Origin: Zea mays
Taxonomy: Eukaryota > Streptophyta > Magnoliopsida > Poales > Poaceae
DNA: 64,000 nt
Assembly: GCF_902167145.1 (NCBI RefSeq)
Contig: NC_050096.1
Span: forward strand, 294,946,200-295,010,199
Direction of reading: 5' to 3'
Position numbers and translations under genes: made by a program. The notes under the pieces were generated by a model. That model saw nothing but the letters and a program-made list of their open reading frames with translations, did not search any database and was not told the DNA's origin. Below, piece after piece: positions 56,531 through 64,000 of the stretch (the stretch's first letter is position 1; each line of letters starts with the position of its first letter).

Positions 56531-58593
56531 ATGGCCGTCACCTTCCACAGCAAGATCACCCTCCGTCCCGGATCCATGTTCTGCTTTGTAACGATCTCAT
56601 CCATAACAGACGAAAAGGGAACTCTACACCGCATTGCAGATCCGCCAAAAAAGAAGTCTCCCCCAACAAACTCCGAAAGTACCGGAGAAGCGCAATCTCC
56701 AGTTCTCCGAAAGAGGATCGCCACGACAGCCGCACCATTCTATCCCGACGTCCTTTTCATCGGGAGAGTGGAGTCGCCTCCCGTCTCCGACGACGAGCCG
56801 ACTGCGCCTGGGGAAGAACCACCTCAGCGGGAGTCCCGCCGACGAAGAAATCGGCGCCGAAACATCCGGCGACATCACAAGGCCGAAGAACGGGATCCGG
56901 AACAACCTGTCTCGCGAGACGAGGTCTCGGAGATGGGAGAAACCCTAGAGGAACGCGTCTTCAGAGAACGAAGGAACTCCCGACGGCGTGATCGCTGACG
57001 AGCTCAGGAACAAGCCGAGCAAGACGCAAGACAGCGCCGAGAAAATCCACTCTTCGGTCGCAACCTGAACCCCGACTTCGCCCGAGCCATGAACACGCCG
57101 AGTGAAGTCGGAGGAGTACTAGCTCGGATAGCTGATGGACTCCCTCGGACTCTCGACGCCGAGGGCTATCGACGCCTGTTCACCCAGGCAGCCAATCATC
57201 TTCTACCCCTCGCTCACCCGCCGAACGATCTGCGACACGCCATCAACAGTCGCCGGGACACGCGAAGCTCCATCAACGCTTCGCGTGAACGACGGCATGA
57301 GAACGAGATCCGCCGCCGGGAGGAGTATGACAGGGATCATGGCATCCCAACTCGGAGTCAAGCCACCAGAACCGAGTCGGCAACGGCCTCGACTGGCGGA
57401 ACTACTCGGGGACGGTCGAGGAACCACGACAACTACTCCCCTCCCCGGGACAGACATCATCCCCGACGACAGGAGGACACATGTGGAGTGTCCGCCCTTA
57501 CTCCACGTCTTAGGGCCATTCAGTGGCCCCCCAACTTCAAGGTATCCAATGTCGACAAGTATGAACCTAAGCAGGACCCAGGAGGCTGGCTGGCCGTCTA
57601 CACCACCGCCGCTCGAGCCGCCGGAGCATCCGAAGACGTGATGACTGCGTACTTACCCATTGTCCTCGGGCAAGACGCACTACAATGGCTGTGACATCTA
57701 CCTCGACACTGCATCGACGACTAGAGCGACTTCAGTCGACGCTTCACCGCCAATTTTCAGTCCCTCTCCGACAAACCGGCGCAACCATGGGACCTCAAAT
57801 CCATCAAGCGCCGGGGGGACGAAACTCTCCGGTCGTACCTCAAAAGGTTCCAGACCATGAGAAATCGTATCCCCGAGGTCGCGGAGGCAGCCGTGATCGA
57901 GGACTTCTACAGAGGATCCAATGACTCGGCCTTCATCCGAGCCATATTGCAGAAGGCGCCAACTACCTCCGAGGAGCTGTTCCGGGAAGCCGACCTCTAC
58001 ATCACCGCCGACGAGCGAGCTCAGGACCTCATCGGGGGAGCGAAGCCCGCACCGGCAGCACCACGACGCGACGCGAACCAGCAACCTGACAAACGCTAGG
58101 AGAAGAGACCTCGTGAAGAAGTGCACGCCGCCGGACCACCTACCTCTCGCGCCCGGGGAGGACCTCGCGGAGGCGAGCGCACGCTGGACGACATCCTCGA
58201 CGCCCAGTGCCCGTACCACAAGGACATGCGCCACACTCTTCGGAACTGCCGAGACTTCAAGCACTCCGTCGGGCACGACCGACCCTTCCAACCTCTACCT
58301 CCTCCTCCGCCGCGGGGAGGACCAGAAGAACCACGACAACCCCAGCAACAGGAGGAGGGAGGAGGAGGAGCTTTCCCGCGCGTTGACAGGGAGGTCAACG
58401 TCATCTTCGGCGGACACGGATCGCAGGAGAACAGAAGACAACAAAAGCTCAACGATCGCCAGATATTGGTGGCGACCACCGGTCCTCCCGCCCATACCGG
58501 TGGTCGGAGCACCCGATCACCTTCACTCGGGCGGATCAATGGCTCAACTTCGACCACCCAGGCAAATACCCGCTCCTCGTCGATCCGGTGATC
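56531..58593 (+). pseudogene. Gypsy-2 gag with three nonsense codons
   Basis: One frame from the ATG at 56531 to 58593, broken by TGA (56996-56998), TGA (57692-57694) and TAG (58097-58099). The N-terminus is basic and Arg-rich. The capsid domain starts near IQWPPNFKVSNVDKYEPKQD, then WLAVYTTAARAAGASEDVMT and YLKRFQTMRNRIPEVAEAAV. The nucleocapsid-like region has CPYHKDMRHTLRNCRDF, a relative of the Gypsy-1 motif. Each stop can be explained by one C-to-T change (CGA to TGA twice, CAG to TAG). Confidence 0.85.
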
Positions 58594-59193
58594 CGAGATA
58601 GCAGGGTGAAGAAGGTGTTAGTGGACGGGGGGAGCAGCATCAACGTCACCTTCCCCCGGACACTCCAAGGCTTGGGAGTTCACCTCAAAGAGCTCCGCGA
58701 GTCGGACATGCCTTTTTTCGGCATCGTGCCGACTGAAGGGGAATACCCGCTGGGCCACATCTACATGCACGTCACCTTCGGAACTCCGGAGAACTACAGA
58801 ACCGAGTTCCTGAGGTTTGAGGTGGCAAACTTTGACTGCGGGTACAACGCCATCATTGGAAGGCCGGGATTGGCAAAGTTCATGGCCATCCCGCATTACA
58901 CGTACATGATATTGAAGATGCCAGGACCATAAGGAATCATAACTGTGTGCGCTGACCTCCAAGGCGCCGCGGAATGTTTCCGAATAGCCATCCAAGCGGC
59001 CCTCACCATCAAACCGTCGGCGACTTCTACAGCGCAGGCGAACTCTAAGCCTGAGGAAGACCTTATGGCACCGGCGAACGAAGCTCAAGCCGCGACCTCT
59101 ATGCGGCCGACTGAAGAAACTAAAAGGATCAATCTGGGGTTCGCTGATGAACGCAAGACTGCCATCATCAGCTCCAGCCTGGATGATAAATAG
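58590..59193 (+). pseudogene. Gypsy-2 aspartic protease and linker
   Basis: Protease motif VLVDGGSSINVTF follows DPVIRDSRVKK, and the domain continues to HYTYMILKMPGP, where TAA (58930-58932) stands in place of a likely CAA. The same frame reopens as a linker to TAG (59191-59193), again probably from CAG. It is in a different frame from gag, so a frameshift lies upstream (before about 58490). Confidence 0.82.
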
Positions 59194-61842
59194 GAAGGCG
59201 CGCTCGTCCGGTTCCTGCAAGATAACCGAGACATATTCGCATGGCAACCTGCGGATATGCCGGGAGTCCCGATAGAACTGGCCGAGCACAAACTGAAGGT
59301 CTACCCCCATGAAGGCTGATCTGGTAAAAACTACGTCGTTTCACGCCCGACAAGAGAGAGGCCATTCGCGCTGAGCTGGCCCGCTTGGTCGCGGCTGGGT
59401 TTATCAGAGAAGTGTTACATCCCGAGTGGTTAGCCAACCCTGTTCTTGTACTCAAAAAGAATAAAGTGGATTGGCGCATGTGCGTCGACTATACTGATCT
59501 CAACAAACATTGTCCAAAGGATCCCTTCGGGCTCCCAAGGATAGATCAGGTGGTAGACTCCACCGCTGGATGTTCTGTGTTGTCTTTCCTGGATTGCTAT
59601 TCCGGATACCATCAGATCAGCTTGGCGAAGGAAGACGACGAAAAAAACAGCATTCATCACTCCATTTGGTGCTTTATGTTATACCTCCATGCTGTTTGGC
59701 CTAAAAAACGCTAGAGCGACTTATCAGAGAGCCATTCAAACATGCTTAGCCGATCACTGGGGCAAGCGTGTGGAAGCCTACGTGGATGACGTGGTAATCA
59801 AAACAGAGAACTCGGAAAACTTCATCGAAGACTTACAGCTCGTTTTCAACAGTCTACGGCGATATCGATGGAAGCTTAATCCCGAAAAATGTGTCTTTGG
59901 GGTACCGGCAGGGAAGCTACTCGGATTTATTGTCAGCCACCGAGGAATTGAAGCTAATCCGGAAAAGATTGAAGCTATCATGAAAATGGAAGCTCCACGA
60001 TCACAAAAGAAGGTTCAGCGACTTACCGGATGTATGGCAGCCCTAAGTAGATTTATATCCAGGCTAGGAGAAAAAGGGTTACCATTTTACAAGCTACTCA
60101 AGAAGGTGGACAAGTTTCAGTGGACTTCAGAAGCGCAGGAAGCCCTAGACGCACTGAAGAAATTCTTGACAACCCCACCAGTACTGAAACCACCACGGCG
60201 AGCCACATCGACTCAACCGGCTGAAGATCTGCTGCTGTATATCTCTTGCACGACTCACGTGGTAAGCACCGCGTTGGTAGTCGAGCAAGCAGAAGAAGGA
60301 CATGCCTACCCAGTGCAACATCCTGTTTATTTCATCACTGAAGTTCTGGGTCCCTCGAAGAAAAAGTATCCTCAAGTTCAGAAGCTATTATATGTTGTAC
60401 TTCTAATTGCCCGCAAGTTACGTCACTACTTCGACGACCACAAAGTCATAGTAGTCACTGGTTTTCCGATAGGGGATATTCTTCACAACAAGGAAGCCAT
60501 TGGCCAAATAGCCAAGTGGGCCTGTGAACTGGGATCTCATGACATCGAATTTCGACCTCGCACTGCCATCAAAACTCAAGCATTGGTTGACTTTGTATCA
60601 GAGTGGACTGAACAGCAAGTACCAGATAACCCAGAGACTACAGAAGTGTGGCGAATGTATTTTGATGGCTCGCTGAAACTACAGGGAGCAGGCGCGAGAA
60701 TTCTCTTCATCGCACCTGAAGGCGAACACCTCAAATATGCCCTCCAGTTGTTATTTCCAGCCTCCAACAATGCAGCCGAGTATGAAGCTCTGATCCATGG
60801 ACTAAACATCGTCATATCATTAGGCATCAAGAGACTAATGGTATACAGAGATTCTCTGGTGGTCATAAGACAGATAAACAAAGAATGGGACTGTTCGAAT
60901 GATTCAATGGGAAAATACTGCACTGCCGTCCGGAAACTAGAAGATAAATTTGAAGGCCTAGAATTTCATCATGTAGAAAGGGATCGAAACACCGCAGCTG
61001 ACGTATTGTCCAAGCTAGGATCCGGTCGAACTCAGGTCCCACCCGGAGTCTTTGTACAAGAAATACTACAGCCGAGCATCTCAATGGATCAAGCAGAAGA
61101 ATGTAATATCGTGGATCAACCCGAGTCAGACTCTGATGACTGGAGAAGGCCGATCATCAGATATATAAAGAATGAAGAGGAACCAGATGACAAAAATGTA
61201 GCTGAGCGCATCGCCAGACAGTCAGCCCACTACACACTCATTGGGGAAACATTATACAGAAGGGGTGTATCAGGCGTCCTCATGAATTGCATTCTCTCAT
61301 CTACTGGGAAGCGACTTCTGGATGAGGTCCATGCTGGGCAATGCGGAATACACGCAGCATCCAAGACACTAGTCGGGAAGGTCTTCAGGTTAGGATTCTA
61401 TTGGCCAACAGCGAAAAGCGATGCAGCCGAGTTAGTTCAGAGGTGCGAAGCTTGCCAGTACTTGTCAAAGCAACAACATCTGCCAGCACAGCAATTGCAG
61501 ACCATACCAGTAACTTGGCCCTTCGCATGCTGGGGACTGGATATGATTGGACCTTTCAAGAAAGCTCAAGGAGGATACACTCATGTACTGATAGCAATCG
61601 ACAAATTCACTAAATGGATAGAGTTCAAACCCATTGCTTCTTTAACCTCGGCTAAGGCCGTGGAATTCATACAAGACATAATATTCAGATTCGGAATACC
61701 AAACAATATCATAACTGACTTAGGATCCAACTTCACAAGCTCAGAATTCTTCGATTTCTGCGAGCAAAAGAGCATTCAGATCAAGTATGCTTCGGTAGCA
61801 CACCCGAGGGCCAACGGGCAGGTTGAGCGAGCTAACGGGTGA
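59194..61842 (+). pseudogene. Gypsy-2 RT, RNase H and integrase
   Basis: RT begins after indels near 59320 (EVLHPEWLANPVLVLKKNK, FLDCYSGYHQISL). One extra A in an A7 run near 59641-59647 shifts the frame, after which 59689-61842 is a long open stretch. It has MLFGLKNARATYQRA, active site YVDDVVIKT, KCVFGVPAGKLLGFIVSHRG, RNase H motifs MYFDGSLKLQGAGAR, SNNAAEYEALIHGL and YRDSLVVIRQI, and the integrase zinc cluster (CGIHAASKTL, CEACQYL). The core reads WGLDMIGP, ITDLGSNF and NGQVERANG. A missing A after AACGGG (about 61840) shifts the frame again. Confidence 0.88.
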
Positions 61843-62378
61843 TACTGGAGGCACTCAGGAAAAAGGTCTTCGAAAAGAATGAAAAGTTCACAGGAAAGTG
61901 GATAAGGGAATTGCCCTACGTCGTTTGGAGCCTAAGAACCTAACCTAGCCGAGTTCTACATGGAAACACTCCTTTCTTCATGGTCTATGGGTCAGAGGCA
62001 GTATTACCCGCCGATCTCAAGTTCGGGGCGCCAAGGTTGGTCTTCGAAAGCATAGCAGAAGCCGAAGCTACTAGGCTGGAGGACATTGATGTACTCGAAG
62101 AAGAACGGCTGAATGCGGTAATTCAATCAGCACGATACCAGCAGACTCTGAGACGCTATCACGTCAAGGCCGTGCGACAACGATCCTTCTCAGTGGGAGA
62201 TCTCGTCCTCCGCCGAATTCTAATGGGGGAGGGACGGCACAAGTTGTCACCCTTATGGGAAGGACCATTCATAGTAGCAGAAGTCACTCGGCCGGGGTCA
62301 TATCGTCTCATTCAGATGGACGGCACAGGAATCGGGAACTCTTGGAATATAGAACACCTCAGAAAGTTTTACCCTTAG
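61843..62378 (+). pseudogene. Gypsy-2 integrase C-terminal part
   Basis: Continues integrase in the next frame. A TAA at 61941-61943 interrupts LRTQPSRV-type sequence (CAA to TAA), then an open stretch from MVYGSEAVLPADLKFG to HLRKFYP and a stop at 62376-62378. The motif FSVGDLVLRRIL and the following beta-rich segment are the usual C-terminal domain of gypsy integrases. Confidence 0.82.
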
Positions 62379-62474
62379 CTGAATTTCAAAAGCTGCTGGG
62401 ACGACAATGTACTCTGTAAAATGGGAAATATGTCATCAATAAAAAAGGCTTCAAGAGTACTCAATTTGCTCATG

Positions 62475-63105
62475 ACGGACGTGCATTCTTACTTAATTCA
62501 GGGTGGCCACTATGCCCTGCTAACGGAGCAATCGGCTTAAGTCGGCAACGACTTAAGACGGTGCAACATGCTCGCGCTTACTTAACTCGGGGTGACCACT
62601 ATGCCCTGCTAACGGAGCAATCGGCTTAAGTCAGCAATGACTTAAGACGGTGCAACATGCTCGCGCTTACTTAACTCGGGGTGACCACTATGCCCTACTA
62701 ACGGAGCAATCGGCTTAAGTCGGCAACGACTTAGGGCGGTGCAACATGCTCACGCTTACCTAACTCAGGGTGACCACTATACCCTACTAACGGATCAATC
62801 AGCTTAAGTCGGCAACGACTTAGGGCGGTGCAACATGCTCACGCTTACCTAACTCAGGGTGACCACTATGCCCTGCTAACGGAGCAATCGGCTTAAGTCG
62901 GCAACAACTTAAGACGGTGCAACATGCTCGCGCTTACTTAACTCGGGGTGACCACTATGCCCTACTAACGGAGCAATCAGCTTAAGTCGGCAACGACTTA
63001 AGGCGGTGCAACATGCTCACGCTTACGTAACTCGGGGTGACCACTATGCCCTATTAACAGAAGCAATCGACTTAAGTCAGCAGCGACTTAAGGCGATCTG
63101 ACGTG
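62475..63105. repeat. 89-bp tandem repeat array in Gypsy-2
   Basis: About seven units with an exact 89-base period: the marker GTGCAACATGCTC recurs near 62561, 62650, 62739, 62828, 62917 and 63006. Each unit holds GGCTTAAGTCGGCAACGACT, an imperfect inverted repeat. The array lies between integrase and the antisense ORF, where Gypsy-1 has its own 210-base repeats. Confidence 0.92.
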
Positions 63106-63310
63106 CTTACGACTACTCATATAGGGATGACTTCTATATCCCGTAAACAAGTTTCAAAACCATCACACAGCCTTTTACTACTGCAAATTTACGTACTGTT
63201 GAATTCTGAAACAATAGGAGAATAACAATATCATTCAAGGGCTAAACTGGTGTCCTCTAACAAATGTCTAACCATGCTAACCGCGCGCTCAAAGCACGCA
63301 AAATATTTCT

Positions 63311-64000
63311 CTATTTCGCGATATCTTTCTCAGAAGCAACCGACGAGGAAGGGCGACTTGAGGAATCAGGAGCAGCATTCACGTCAGCCCTTATATCTTC
63401 AGGAACAACCACACCGGGTCTCCTCATCAAGATTCGTCTCGCCCGAATGGCCTTATCCATGGCTCTGTCGCGCTGGGCTCTCAGAGTAATGGAAGTTTCT
63501 TCAGCAACCTTGGCAGCTAATTGAGCGGTTTCTAGCTCCTGAGCGATGGATTTCTTGGAAGCACGAAGTTCTTTGATAGTAGCATCCTTAGCCGATATCA
63601 ATTGCCTGAGACGGATCACATCATCTGAGGATTTCTGCAGCCTACAACGAAGATTATCTAACTCCTCCATGGAGAAGCGATGACTCCTCTCCAGGATGGT
63701 CAACGAGTTGCTAGAGTCGCGATACAGTCTGTCAAGATTGTCGCGAGACGTAGCAAGAACACGTTTTTCTTCCTGCAAACAAGAATCAACTCCTTCAAAC
63801 ATCAAACAAGCAATAGGAACACAGCAATGCAAGGCACAGTTTCATAAGTCACCTTTTCATAATCAAGTTGAGCGCGAAGGGAAGAGCTCAGTGCATTGGC
63901 GTCATCTAGGGCAGCAGAGACCTGGGCTAGTTCAGTCTGGCTTTGAGAATACTTTTCTTCAAAATCAGAGCACCGCTGGACCAGTTCAGCCTGATCTCGA
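63311..64000 (-). CDS. Gypsy-2 antisense spliced coiled-coil ORF (partial)
   Basis: Function unknown. On the minus strand, opposite to Gypsy-2. An exon from the window edge to 63853 reads AELVQRCSDFEEKYSQSQTE and ends before GT. The intron is 63773-63852 (80 bases, ends TTTGCAG). The second exon, 63772-63311, keeps the frame: EEKRVLATSRDNLDRLYRDS, then heptad-rich sequence (SAKDATIKELRASKKSIAQE) and a short Ser/Pro/Asp tail. It looks like an almost continuous coiled coil. The start is outside the window. The equivalent exon 2 of the Grande antisense gene is also a Glu/Lys-rich coiled coil. Confidence 0.68.

Larger units (their letters stand above)
55855..64000 (+). mobile_element. Gypsy-2 (Ty3/gypsy, cinful/zeon-like), 3' end outside window
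   Basis: Plus-strand element: 5' LTR 55855-56484, primer-binding site, gag 56531-58593, protease, RT, RNase H, integrase (to 62378), an 89-base tandem array (62475-63105) and an antisense spliced ORF (63311-64000). The polypurine tract and 3' LTR are beyond the window. Pol is broken by stops and indels. The family assignment is tentative. Confidence 0.88.

Overview
The window is plant nuclear DNA, almost certainly maize (Zea mays). It shows deeply nested LTR retrotransposons of Ji/Opie-like (Ty1/copia), Grande-like and huck/cinful-like (Ty3/gypsy) character, Tourist, Stowaway and hAT-type MITEs, and one host gene with eight exons and GT-AG introns. Family names were assigned by recognition, without a database search. 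There are no prokaryotic features.

Layout. Positions 1-47570 are one old minus-strand Ty3/gypsy element, called Gypsy-1. Its 5' LTR is 46213-47570 and its truncated 3' LTR is 1-146. It has been invaded repeatedly. Copia-A (Ty1/copia, TSD ATTCC) and two Grande insertions entered its 3' half. Copia-B (27038-45816, TSD GAGGA) entered its gag. Copia-B was in turn split by a 10-kb gene-poor element with 3.47-kb LTRs (32634-42680, TSD AAGAC), called LARD here for large retrotransposon derivative. Positions 47571-55854 are a small gene island holding a tryptophan synthase alpha-subunit gene (minus strand, 49940-54475) with MITEs in its introns and at its 5' edge. From 55855 to the window end is a second, plus-strand gypsy element (Gypsy-2), whose 3' LTR lies outside.

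The most striking structural result is that 5146-13421 is inverted. The target-site duplications only make sense if this segment is flipped back: GGCCC|LTR|AATAA at 4494-5150 and GGGCC|Grande|TTATT at 13417-20875, with Copia-A TSDs ATTCC (759-763) and GGAAT (7588-7592). The breakpoints fall exactly on the ends of two same-orientation Grande LTRs, which carry an 8-base terminal inverted repeat.

The most interesting coding material is not standard gag-pol. (i) Grande carries an antisense three-exon gene (14447-17670) with its own TATA box. Antisense, intron-bearing ORFs also sit between integrase and 3' LTR in Gypsy-1 (5778-6400) and Gypsy-2 (63311-64000). (ii) The LARD encodes a single 373-residue protein whose N-terminal third looks like a double-stranded-RNA-binding fold, followed by a coiled coil. 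(iii) The tryptophan synthase alpha gene keeps its catalytic residues but has no in-frame ATG that would add a plastid transit peptide.

Every LTR-element pol in the window is broken or defective. Copia-B and the LARD have nearly identical LTRs and are very young. Gypsy-1 is clearly older, as expected from the nesting.
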